A DNA stretch of 64,000 bases from positions 61,214,001 through 61,278,000 of the forward strand of contig OX031057.1 of NCBI GenBank assembly GCA_943736015.1, in the 5' to 3' direction. The position numbers were made by a program, and so were the translations under genes. The DNA is from Tridacna crocea (taxonomy: Eukaryota > Mollusca > Bivalvia > Cardiida > Cardiidae). Shown here piece by piece: positions 53,181-64,000 of the stretch (positions are counted from its first letter, which is position 1; each line of letters begins with the position of its first letter). Below the pieces are notes generated by a model that saw nothing but the letters and a program-made list of their open reading frames with translations, ran no database searches and was not told the origin of the DNA.

Positions 53181-53830
53181 CAAGGTTGGCAAAAGGTTGG
53201 TCAATATTGGTATTGACTGGGCCGATTGTTATAACTGGTCCATGCTAGTCACAAGTGGTTCATTTAAGTGGTTGATTGGATTGTTAAAACACTGGTGCTA
53301 CTACATGCCCCTGCCCTGTCTTGTAGATCTATATGAAGGTATGTCATACATTATAACCAGACAGACTGAGTATCATAATGTTTATAAATGACATCCCACT
53401 TTTTTTTTTATCATATTCCAGAAGACATTATGGCTGGTCAACTGAAGAGGTTGACTGGATTGACTGTCATATTTGACCTGCGACATGTGAAAATGAGTAT
53501 TCGAACATTTGCGTCAAGAGTCATCTCTGATTAGCCTGTGCAGTCCGCGCAGGCTAAACTGAGACAACTCTTTCTATTCTTACACAATTTTCTGTTTTGT
53601 GCATGTCTGCTCTAACACAAAATTGAATATTGACATAAAGTGTTGTCTCGGATCAATCTGCGTGGATTGCAAGTCTGGTCAATGACGACAATTTTCACAT
53701 ATATGAATGAAAGCCCATCCCTGTCTATTGCAGGCCATATAGACTAATACAGGTACATATATGTATCTTCTTTCCAACCAATGTTTATTAATCATCAGCA
53801 TTCGTTATAGATCTAGTCTTACACTGTTGT
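53181..53830 (+). mobile_element. Second, diverged copy of the CAAGGTTGG hAT family
   Basis: CAAGGTTGGCAAAAGGTTGG at 53181. GACATTATGGCTGGTCAAC and AGAGGTTGACTGGATTGAC match 52145-52188. The homology continues at about 53775-53830. The 3' terminus is not found. A family E element interrupts it. Confidence 0.65.
53486..53699. mobile_element. Family E palindromic MITE
   Basis: TGTGAAAATG ... ATTTTCACA ends. Inside is GATTAGCCTGTGCAGTCCGC with CGCAGGCTAA, plus a second block GGATCAATCTGCGTGG. Confidence 0.7.
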
Positions 53831-54596
53831 TTTATAAATAATGATTCTATCATGGTTTATCAATCAATATACGGCAGTAATGAGTTATAAGGCACAATCG
53901 GTTATCCACGAGGGGAAGGTTTTTCTATTAGTATTAGGTTTCAATGAATACAATGGATCAATATGGAGGAAATGCACACACGTGACAGGAAATCGGCCAG
54001 GAATTCTCACATATTTTCAAAACCTTTTTTCAAATTTCACCAAAAAATTATAATACAGTCACGGCCATAATATGACATAAGCTTTTAAGAAGGCGATTTA
54101 TTCTAAACAATCAACCAATCAAACTACAATTTCTGAAATTAGTCAAACCTGTTTCGTGCCAACTTCTGTGAATCCGTCTCACTTTGAACACTTTCTGTTC
54201 TTTGGAGCAAACATATCATTAAAGTTTCAATTATAGTTTCGAATTGGCCAGGGTCAAAAATATAATTAACAGAGAAAGATATTTTTTTTCATCCAATTCT
54301 GATAAGAAGAAAACTTAATACACAAATAAATTGTGCAAGATGGTGATTTCTGCCGTTCCTTCTTCCCAAGTTTGAAACAAAATGCGAAACAACGGTTAAG
54401 GCTTTGGCTGTAGCTGTCACAACACTATATAAAGCAAAATCGACTATCTTTGAAGCTTCAGTGATTGCTTAATCGCAGGCCATTACCTTTTCTGTCTCTT
54501 GCTTTGTAAAGTAAATCCCAAGTCAAACAATAACAACAAAATAAACAATAAGATGTAAGGATAAGCAGGGCCAATAAAATACTTCCTATATATTGC
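53831..54596. other. Unique flank of the 1695-bp array
   Basis: No gene signal. ACAATAAGATGTAAGGATAA at 54546 resembles the end of each 1695-bp unit (ACAATAAGATGTAAGAATAA at 56349), so a diverged earlier unit may reach into this flank. Confidence 0.5.
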
Positions 54597-54828
54597 TTAA
54601 CGCATTACCAGATGACAAAATTTTAGACTTTTCCAAATTAAAAGAATTTGCAAAAGACAAAATAAAGGTGACTGAAAATTTGAAAATTTGTTTTGTGAAG
54701 GGTAGAAAACATTGTGGGAAAAGGAGAAAATGCTGGTAACCTGCATTTCTCCTTTCCTCAGATTATTTTCAAAAGCCTTCTCTTTCAGGGGTGTTAATAA
54801 AAGGCGTCATTGTGTGGTAAAAGGTTAA
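54597..54828 (-). mobile_element. Family A MITE at the left edge of the array
   Basis: TTAACGCATTACCAGATGAC ... GTGTGGTAAAAGGTTAA. It is the only full-length copy here. All later units contain only the part from GGGTAGAAAACATTG rightwards. The palindrome's right arm is shortened (CCTGCATTTCTCCTTTCC). Confidence 0.92.
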
Positions 54829-54860
54829 TAAGAATAAACAGATATCCCCCCCTTTCCCAT

Positions 54861-55021
54861 CAGCCAATCAAATCTCTTCCCTCTCTGAAATTATCCAATC
54901 AGAGAAGCTTTAAGGAAATCAGAATGGGAACCAAGAGCCAAAATCAGAATGGGAACCAACAGCCAATCAGATATTCAACAGCCAATCAGAGAGCTTCAAA
55001 ATCGCTCCAAAATGGCGCCAT
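54861..55021 (+). promoter_or_regulatory. CCAAT-box cluster, promoter-like (repeated in every unit)
   Basis: CCAAT boxes at 54864, 54895, 54963 and 54982, three of them in the context AGCCAATCA that NF-Y prefers, all on the plus strand. They are followed by ATGGCGCCAT (55012-55021) and a TATA-like CATAAAAGTGG at 55055-55065. The same group recurs 1694-1695 bp apart in each unit. Confidence 0.5.
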
Positions 55022-55369
55022 AATTTATCGAAAAAAACAGTGAAAAAAAAACGGCATAAAAGTGGATTTAAAGTCTTCTTTAAAGGCTGCTGTGCAGTCC
55101 TTGGCGAACTGCCAGGCATGCACCATCCACACATGCCAGATTTCACTGAAAATGGGCAAACATTTAAGAAAATAGGGGCGCAGCAGACCTCGTTATGGTC
55201 TTTTGAAGCCCCTTGCAAGAATGCAAGAATTACTTCCCTTAGACCCTCGATGCAAGCCCCCCCCCCCCCGAAGCACTTCACTGGATTCGCTTTTCTAACT
55301 CAGCCCACAATAAATGCTGCACATTGAAACTTTCAATAAGCCAAAGTGATCAATGTACAGTGTAAAAAA

Positions 55370-56330
55370 AGCCCCAGAAATTAATGCAACAAATGGCTAA
55401 AAAAAGACTGAAAACTCTTTTTGTTGCTTCCTATTGCATATATCAAACAAAGGCAACTGAAGTGTAATTTTTCTAATCTCTTCAAACCGCAACAAGAAAC
55501 CCAGTTACGTTGACTACAGTCTCATATATGCCAGTTACGCTCATGCGAAAACCCCAGAAAATAATGTGACAAGTGGCTAAAAAAAGACTGAATGCTTCTT
55601 ATTGCATAAATCAAACAAATGGAACAAAATTTTTAATGTATATTTTTTTCCTCCAATCTCTTTATACCATAAAGACAAGTCTATTTATGTTGACTACGGT
55701 CTCAAAGGTGCCGGTTACGTATCCGTGAAAACGCGAAAAATCGACTTACGGAACAGTTCATAGCAGATGACACCTGTTGCTTGATAGGTCAAATATAGGG
55801 AACTTAATTTCTAATATCTGTTTTTTACTCCTCTAGCCTTTTTTTACCGTGACAACAAACCCATTTAGGTTGTCTATTGTCTCGCAGGTGCCAGTTACGT
55901 ACCCGCGAAAACATGAAAAATCGACTTACGGAACATTTTATAGCAGACGACAACTGTTGCTTAAAGTCAATTATAGGGATTTTTCTATTTTTTCTTTTTC
56001 ATTTTCTCTCACTAGGGCCAATGATTTGGTTACGATGACCATCTCACCCATACTTGACTGATACGTGCTGCGCATAAAATCGTAAAATCAACTTTGACAT
56101 TTTCGGAGGCAACTGATACCTGTTAAACAAATCAAAGAAAGGTAATCAAAATTTTTCCCTGTTTTCTTACCAGGGTCATGAAAACATTAAACCAATTTTG
56201 ACGACCGTGCGAGTCAAAAGTCAATTTTATGTTTAATCGCTGCGCAAAAATATAAAATTCAGAAGCAACTGGTTGCTGTTGCGGAAACTTTTTCCGATAA
56301 AAAAATCTTGTTCTTGTTTGAAGAATTTAG
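55370..56330 (+). repeat. About five diverged ~180-bp sub-monomers inside the unit
   Basis: GCCRGTTACG anchors at 55530, 55710 and 55890 are exactly 180 bp apart. Two more diverged copies follow (GATACGTGCTGCGCATAAAA near 56060 and TTTAATCGCTGCGCAAAAA near 56233). Shared blocks include AAAATCGACTTACGGAACA and GGCAACTG-like ends. Confidence 0.8.
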
Positions 56331-56392
56331 AAGTAGGCCATAAAGATACAATAAGATGTAAGAATAACTAAAAATCAGTTTTTTTCTTTGAT

Positions 56393-58087
56393 AGGGTAGA
56401 AAACATTGTGGGAAAAGGAGAAAATGCTGGTAACCTGCATTTCTCCTTTCCTCAGATTATTTTCAAAAGCCTTCTCTTTCAGGGGTGTTAATAAAAGGCG
56501 TCATTGTGTGGTAAAAGGTTAATAAGAATAAACAGATATCCCCCCCTTTCCCATCAGCCAATCAAATCTCTTCCCTCTCTGAAATTATCCAATCAGAGAA
56601 GCTTTAAGGAAATCAGAATGGGAACCAAGAGCCAAAATCAGAATGGGAACCAACAGCCAATCAGATATTCAACAGCCAATCAGAGAGCTTCAAAATCGCT
56701 CCAAAATGGCGCCATAATTTATCGAAAAAAACAGTGAAAAAAAAACGGCATAAAAGTGGATTTAAAGTCTTCTTTAAAGGCTGCTGTGCAGTCCTTGGCG
56801 AACTGCCAGGCATGCACCATCCACACATGCCAGATTTCACTGAAAATGGGCAAACATTTAAGAAAATAGGGGCGCAGCAGACCTCGTTATGGTCTTTTGA
56901 AGCCCCTTGCAAGAATGCAAGAATTACTTCCCTTAGACCCTCGATGCAAGCCCCCCCCCCCCCCGAAGCACTTCACTGGATTCGCTTTTCTAACTCAGCC
57001 CACAATAAATGCTGCACATTGAAACTTTCAATAAGCCAAAGTGATCAATGTACAGTGTAAAAAAAGCCCCAGAAATTAATGCAACAAATGGCTAAAAAAA
57101 GACTGAAAACTCTTTTTGTTGCTTCCTATTGCATATATCAAACAAAGGCAACTGAAGTGTAATTTTTCTAATCTCTTCAAACCGCAACAAGAAACCCAGT
57201 TACGTTGACTACAGTCTCATATATGCCAGTTACGCTCATGCGAAAACCCCAGAAAATAATGTGACAAGTGGCTAAAAAAAGACTGAATGCTTCTTATTGC
57301 ATAAATCAAACAAATGGAACAAAATTTTTAATGTATATTTTTTTCCTCCAATCTCTTTATACCATAAAGACAAGTCTATTTATGTTGACTACGGTCTCAA
57401 AGGTGCCGGTTACGTATCCGTGAAAACGCGAAAAATCGACTTACGGAACAGTTCATAGCAGATGACACCTGTTGCTTGATAGGTCAAATATAGGGAACTT
57501 AATTTCTAATATCTGTTTTTTACTCCTCTAGCCTTTTTTTACCGTGACAACAAACCCATTTAGGTTGTCTATTGTCTCGCAGGTGCCAGTTACGTACCCG
57601 CGAAAACATGAAAAATCGACTTACGGAACATTTTATAGCAGACGACAACTGTTGCTTAAAGTCAATTATAGGGATTTTTCTATTTTTTCTTTTTCATTTT
57701 CTCTCACTAGGGCCAATGATTTGGTTACGATGACCATCTCACCCATACTTGACTGATACGTGCTGCGCATAAAATCGTAAAATCAACTTTGACATTTTCG
57801 GAGGCAACTGATACCTGTTAAACAAATCAAAGAAAGGTAATCAAAATTTTTCCCTGTTTTCTTACCAGGGTCATGAAAACATTAAACCAATTTTGACGAC
57901 CGTGCGAGTCAAAAGTCAATTTTATGTTTAATCGCTGCGCAAAAATATAAAATTCAGAAGCAACTGGTTGCTGTTGCGGAAACTTTTTCCGATAAAAAAA
58001 TCTTGTTCTTGTTTGAAGAATTTAGAAGTAGGCCATAAAGATACAATAAGATGTAAGAATAACTAAAAATCAGTTTTTTTCTTTGAT
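56393..58087 (+). repeat. 1695-bp tandem repeat, unit 2
   Basis: It starts AGGGTAGAAAACATTG after TTTTTTTCTTTGAT. I found no difference from units 3-5 in the stretches compared. Confidence 0.97.
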
Positions 58088-59782
58088 AGGGTAGAAAACA
58101 TTGTGGGAAAAGGAGAAAATGCTGGTAACCTGCATTTCTCCTTTCCTCAGATTATTTTCAAAAGCCTTCTCTTTCAGGGGTGTTAATAAAAGGCGTCATT
58201 GTGTGGTAAAAGGTTAATAAGAATAAACAGATATCCCCCCCTTTCCCATCAGCCAATCAAATCTCTTCCCTCTCTGAAATTATCCAATCAGAGAAGCTTT
58301 AAGGAAATCAGAATGGGAACCAAGAGCCAAAATCAGAATGGGAACCAACAGCCAATCAGATATTCAACAGCCAATCAGAGAGCTTCAAAATCGCTCCAAA
58401 ATGGCGCCATAATTTATCGAAAAAAACAGTGAAAAAAAAACGGCATAAAAGTGGATTTAAAGTCTTCTTTAAAGGCTGCTGTGCAGTCCTTGGCGAACTG
58501 CCAGGCATGCACCATCCACACATGCCAGATTTCACTGAAAATGGGCAAACATTTAAGAAAATAGGGGCGCAGCAGACCTCGTTATGGTCTTTTGAAGCCC
58601 CTTGCAAGAATGCAAGAATTACTTCCCTTAGACCCTCGATGCAAGCCCCCCCCCCCCCCGAAGCACTTCACTGGATTCGCTTTTCTAACTCAGCCCACAA
58701 TAAATGCTGCACATTGAAACTTTCAATAAGCCAAAGTGATCAATGTACAGTGTAAAAAAAGCCCCAGAAATTAATGCAACAAATGGCTAAAAAAAGACTG
58801 AAAACTCTTTTTGTTGCTTCCTATTGCATATATCAAACAAAGGCAACTGAAGTGTAATTTTTCTAATCTCTTCAAACCGCAACAAGAAACCCAGTTACGT
58901 TGACTACAGTCTCATATATGCCAGTTACGCTCATGCGAAAACCCCAGAAAATAATGTGACAAGTGGCTAAAAAAAGACTGAATGCTTCTTATTGCATAAA
59001 TCAAACAAATGGAACAAAATTTTTAATGTATATTTTTTTCCTCCAATCTCTTTATACCATAAAGACAAGTCTATTTATGTTGACTACGGTCTCAAAGGTG
59101 CCGGTTACGTATCCGTGAAAACGCGAAAAATCGACTTACGGAACAGTTCATAGCAGATGACACCTGTTGCTTGATAGGTCAAATATAGGGAACTTAATTT
59201 CTAATATCTGTTTTTTACTCCTCTAGCCTTTTTTTACCGTGACAACAAACCCATTTAGGTTGTCTATTGTCTCGCAGGTGCCAGTTACGTACCCGCGAAA
59301 ACATGAAAAATCGACTTACGGAACATTTTATAGCAGACGACAACTGTTGCTTAAAGTCAATTATAGGGATTTTTCTATTTTTTCTTTTTCATTTTCTCTC
59401 ACTAGGGCCAATGATTTGGTTACGATGACCATCTCACCCATACTTGACTGATACGTGCTGCGCATAAAATCGTAAAATCAACTTTGACATTTTCGGAGGC
59501 AACTGATACCTGTTAAACAAATCAAAGAAAGGTAATCAAAATTTTTCCCTGTTTTCTTACCAGGGTCATGAAAACATTAAACCAATTTTGACGACCGTGC
59601 GAGTCAAAAGTCAATTTTATGTTTAATCGCTGCGCAAAAATATAAAATTCAGAAGCAACTGGTTGCTGTTGCGGAAACTTTTTCCGATAAAAAAATCTTG
59701 TTCTTGTTTGAAGAATTTAGAAGTAGGCCATAAAGATACAATAAGATGTAAGAATAACTAAAAATCAGTTTTTTTCTTTGAT
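58088..59782 (+). repeat. 1695-bp tandem repeat, unit 3
   Basis: Same borders and internal order as unit 2, with the 14-C tract at 58646-58659. Confidence 0.97.
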
Positions 59783-61477
59783 AGGGTAGAAAACATTGTG
59801 GGAAAAGGAGAAAATGCTGGTAACCTGCATTTCTCCTTTCCTCAGATTATTTTCAAAAGCCTTCTCTTTCAGGGGTGTTAATAAAAGGCGTCATTGTGTG
59901 GTAAAAGGTTAATAAGAATAAACAGATATCCCCCCCTTTCCCATCAGCCAATCAAATCTCTTCCCTCTCTGAAATTATCCAATCAGAGAAGCTTTAAGGA
60001 AATCAGAATGGGAACCAAGAGCCAAAATCAGAATGGGAACCAACAGCCAATCAGATATTCAACAGCCAATCAGAGAGCTTCAAAATCGCTCCAAAATGGC
60101 GCCATAATTTATCGAAAAAAACAGTGAAAAAAAAACGGCATAAAAGTGGATTTAAAGTCTTCTTTAAAGGCTGCTGTGCAGTCCTTGGCGAACTGCCAGG
60201 CATGCACCATCCACACATGCCAGATTTCACTGAAAATGGGCAAACATTTAAGAAAATAGGGGCGCAGCAGACCTCGTTATGGTCTTTTGAAGCCCCTTGC
60301 AAGAATGCAAGAATTACTTCCCTTAGACCCTCGATGCAAGCCCCCCCCCCCCCCGAAGCACTTCACTGGATTCGCTTTTCTAACTCAGCCCACAATAAAT
60401 GCTGCACATTGAAACTTTCAATAAGCCAAAGTGATCAATGTACAGTGTAAAAAAAGCCCCAGAAATTAATGCAACAAATGGCTAAAAAAAGACTGAAAAC
60501 TCTTTTTGTTGCTTCCTATTGCATATATCAAACAAAGGCAACTGAAGTGTAATTTTTCTAATCTCTTCAAACCGCAACAAGAAACCCAGTTACGTTGACT
60601 ACAGTCTCATATATGCCAGTTACGCTCATGCGAAAACCCCAGAAAATAATGTGACAAGTGGCTAAAAAAAGACTGAATGCTTCTTATTGCATAAATCAAA
60701 CAAATGGAACAAAATTTTTAATGTATATTTTTTTCCTCCAATCTCTTTATACCATAAAGACAAGTCTATTTATGTTGACTACGGTCTCAAAGGTGCCGGT
60801 TACGTATCCGTGAAAACGCGAAAAATCGACTTACGGAACAGTTCATAGCAGATGACACCTGTTGCTTGATAGGTCAAATATAGGGAACTTAATTTCTAAT
60901 ATCTGTTTTTTACTCCTCTAGCCTTTTTTTACCGTGACAACAAACCCATTTAGGTTGTCTATTGTCTCGCAGGTGCCAGTTACGTACCCGCGAAAACATG
61001 AAAAATCGACTTACGGAACATTTTATAGCAGACGACAACTGTTGCTTAAAGTCAATTATAGGGATTTTTCTATTTTTTCTTTTTCATTTTCTCTCACTAG
61101 GGCCAATGATTTGGTTACGATGACCATCTCACCCATACTTGACTGATACGTGCTGCGCATAAAATCGTAAAATCAACTTTGACATTTTCGGAGGCAACTG
61201 ATACCTGTTAAACAAATCAAAGAAAGGTAATCAAAATTTTTCCCTGTTTTCTTACCAGGGTCATGAAAACATTAAACCAATTTTGACGACCGTGCGAGTC
61301 AAAAGTCAATTTTATGTTTAATCGCTGCGCAAAAATATAAAATTCAGAAGCAACTGGTTGCTGTTGCGGAAACTTTTTCCGATAAAAAAATCTTGTTCTT
61401 GTTTGAAGAATTTAGAAGTAGGCCATAAAGATACAATAAGATGTAAGAATAACTAAAAATCAGTTTTTTTCTTTGAT
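59783..61477 (+). repeat. 1695-bp tandem repeat, unit 4
   Basis: Same borders and internal order as unit 2. Confidence 0.97.
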
Positions 61478-63172
61478 AGGGTAGAAAACATTGTGGGAAA
61501 AGGAGAAAATGCTGGTAACCTGCATTTCTCCTTTCCTCAGATTATTTTCAAAAGCCTTCTCTTTCAGGGGTGTTAATAAAAGGCGTCATTGTGTGGTAAA
61601 AGGTTAATAAGAATAAACAGATATCCCCCCCTTTCCCATCAGCCAATCAAATCTCTTCCCTCTCTGAAATTATCCAATCAGAGAAGCTTTAAGGAAATCA
61701 GAATGGGAACCAAGAGCCAAAATCAGAATGGGAACCAACAGCCAATCAGATATTCAACAGCCAATCAGAGAGCTTCAAAATCGCTCCAAAATGGCGCCAT
61801 AATTTATCGAAAAAAACAGTGAAAAAAAAACGGCATAAAAGTGGATTTAAAGTCTTCTTTAAAGGCTGCTGTGCAGTCCTTGGCGAACTGCCAGGCATGC
61901 ACCATCCACACATGCCAGATTTCACTGAAAATGGGCAAACATTTAAGAAAATAGGGGCGCAGCAGACCTCGTTATGGTCTTTTGAAGCCCCTTGCAAGAA
62001 TGCAAGAATTACTTCCCTTAGACCCTCGATGCAAGCCCCCCCCCCCCCCGAAGCACTTCACTGGATTCGCTTTTCTAACTCAGCCCACAATAAATGCTGC
62101 ACATTGAAACTTTCAATAAGCCAAAGTGATCAATGTACAGTGTAAAAAAAGCCCCAGAAATTAATGCAACAAATGGCTAAAAAAAGACTGAAAACTCTTT
62201 TTGTTGCTTCCTATTGCATATATCAAACAAAGGCAACTGAAGTGTAATTTTTCTAATCTCTTCAAACCGCAACAAGAAACCCAGTTACGTTGACTACAGT
62301 CTCATATATGCCAGTTACGCTCATGCGAAAACCCCAGAAAATAATGTGACAAGTGGCTAAAAAAAGACTGAATGCTTCTTATTGCATAAATCAAACAAAT
62401 GGAACAAAATTTTTAATGTATATTTTTTTCCTCCAATCTCTTTATACCATAAAGACAAGTCTATTTATGTTGACTACGGTCTCAAAGGTGCCGGTTACGT
62501 ATCCGTGAAAACGCGAAAAATCGACTTACGGAACAGTTCATAGCAGATGACACCTGTTGCTTGATAGGTCAAATATAGGGAACTTAATTTCTAATATCTG
62601 TTTTTTACTCCTCTAGCCTTTTTTTACCGTGACAACAAACCCATTTAGGTTGTCTATTGTCTCGCAGGTGCCAGTTACGTACCCGCGAAAACATGAAAAA
62701 TCGACTTACGGAACATTTTATAGCAGACGACAACTGTTGCTTAAAGTCAATTATAGGGATTTTTCTATTTTTTCTTTTTCATTTTCTCTCACTAGGGCCA
62801 ATGATTTGGTTACGATGACCATCTCACCCATACTTGACTGATACGTGCTGCGCATAAAATCGTAAAATCAACTTTGACATTTTCGGAGGCAACTGATACC
62901 TGTTAAACAAATCAAAGAAAGGTAATCAAAATTTTTCCCTGTTTTCTTACCAGGGTCATGAAAACATTAAACCAATTTTGACGACCGTGCGAGTCAAAAG
63001 TCAATTTTATGTTTAATCGCTGCGCAAAAATATAAAATTCAGAAGCAACTGGTTGCTGTTGCGGAAACTTTTTCCGATAAAAAAATCTTGTTCTTGTTTG
63101 AAGAATTTAGAAGTAGGCCATAAAGATACAATAAGATGTAAGAATAACTAAAAATCAGTTTTTTTCTTTGAT
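61478..63172 (+). repeat. 1695-bp tandem repeat, unit 5
   Basis: Same borders and internal order as unit 2. Confidence 0.97.
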
Positions 63173-64000
63173 AGGGTAGAAAACATTGTGGGAAAAGGAG
63201 AAAATGCTGGTAACCTGCATTTCTCCTTTCCTCAGATTATTTTCAAAAGCCTTCTCTTTCAGGGGTGTTAATAAAAGGCGTCATTGTGTGGTAAAAGGTT
63301 AATAAGAATAAACAGATATCCCCCCCTTTCCCATCAGCCAATCAAATCTCTTCCCTCTCTGAAATTATCCAATCAGAGAAGCTTTAAGGAAATCAGAATG
63401 GGAACCAAGAGCCAAAATCAGAATGGGAACCAACAGCCAATCAGATATTCAACAGCCAATCAGAGAGCTTCAAAATCGCTCCAAAATGGCGCCATAATTT
63501 ATCGAAAAAAACAGTGAAAAAAAAACGGCATAAAAGTGGATTTAAAGTCTTCTTTAAAGGCTGCTGTGCAGTCCTTGGCGAACTGCCAGGCATGCACCAT
63601 CCACACATGCCAGATTTCACTGAAAATGGGCAAACATTTAAGAAAATAGGGGCGCAGCAGACCTCGTTATGGTCTTTTGAAGCCCCTTGCAAGAATGCAA
63701 GAATTACTTCCCTTAGACCCTCGATGCAAGCCCCCCCCCCCCCCGAAGCACTTCACTGGATTCGCTTTTCTAACTCAGCCCACAATAAATGCTGCACATT
63801 GAAACTTTCAATAAGCCAAAGTGATCAATGTACAGTGTAAAAAAAGCCCCAGAAATTAATGCAACAAATGGCTAAAAAAAGACTGAAAACTCTTTTTGTT
63901 GCTTCCTATTGCATATATCAAACAAAGGCAACTGAAGTGTAATTTTTCTAATCTCTTCAAACCGCAACAAGAAACCCAGTTACGTTGACTACAGTCTCAT
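63173..64000 (+). repeat. 1695-bp tandem repeat, unit 6, cut by window end
   Basis: The first 828 bp of the unit. The array continues beyond the window, so its copy number is unknown. Confidence 0.97.

Larger units (their letters stand above)
54699..56392 (+). repeat. 1695-bp tandem repeat, unit 1 (1694 bp)
   Basis: Identity with later units begins at AGGGTAGAAAACATTG (54699). It has 13 Cs at 55257-55269 where later units have 14, which accounts for the length difference. Order inside: MITE half (to 54828), CCAAT cluster (54861-55021), a ~300-bp segment with short overlapping frames on both strands, then sub-monomers from about 55370. I see no protein family in the frames (95-108 codons plus, 83-104 codons minus). 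Confidence 0.97.

Noticed and set aside
54810..63840. Repeated 70-108 codon frames in each 1695-bp unit (both strands)
   Set aside because: The units are almost identical, so recurrence of a frame is no evidence of coding. The frames overlap on opposite strands, cross the C-tract (which changes the frame in unit 1) and show no known domain.

Overview
This is AT-rich, gene-poor eukaryotic nuclear DNA. The mix of repeats points to a bivalve mollusc: oyster 'pearl'-type interspersed elements with ~160-bp core repeats and an ACRG microsatellite, tRNA-derived SINEs, GGCCC-ended PIF-like MITEs, and dense small palindromic elements. The species cannot be named from the sequence. Almost all the short open frames are chance frames inside repeats. 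There is no bacterial or viral gene, rRNA, functional tRNA or CRISPR array.

Candidate gene. The only convincing coding signal is on the minus strand. A 164-nt internal exon (4114-4277) has canonical splice sites. A 33-nt microexon (14182-14214) and a possible first coding exon (33981-34005) join to it in one open frame, all through phase-1 introns. If this is right, positions 1-34005 are mostly very long introns of an unidentified gene whose 3' part lies to the left of the window, and positions above 34005 are its upstream region.

Repeat layout, 1-54.8 kb. The dominant component is a ~220-230 bp hairpin MITE, here called family A. It has ends like CYCTTTACCA/TGGTAAAGRG, TTAA at both borders, and a central ~70-bp near-perfect palindrome (AGAAAACATTGTGGGAAAAGG and its complement around GGTTACC). 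Roughly 60 full, partial or decayed copies occur, often abutting and sharing one TTAA. Families B (CCATAGATACTCATTTCTA) and C (GATCAAGATCAGACTGCACA) have similar outer ends but different interiors. Larger DNA transposons have clear target-site duplications: four hAT-like insertions at 4555-5719, 18555-19717, 25624-26981 and 30801-33576, another hAT-like family at 51660-53097, a Mutator-like element at 29387-30615, two PIF-like MITEs, and two TTAA-bounded AGGTGG elements. Nesting is deep: 17.5-20.2 kb holds a MITE containing a SINE containing a hAT. Two pearl/HINE-type elements lie at ~25.0-27.6 and ~39.57-40.92 kb. A ~77-bp minisatellite lies at 38.37-39.42 kb.

Two other tandem structures stand out. 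At 48.3-50.75 kb a degenerate ~170-bp repeat carries an RFX X-box-like palindrome (GTTGCCATGGTAAC) in nearly every monomer. From 54699 to the window end, a 1695-bp unit repeats head to tail (five units plus a partial) with almost no divergence. Its unit boundary falls inside a family A hairpin MITE. Each unit contains a promoter-like cluster of four CCAAT boxes and about five diverged ~180-bp sub-monomers.
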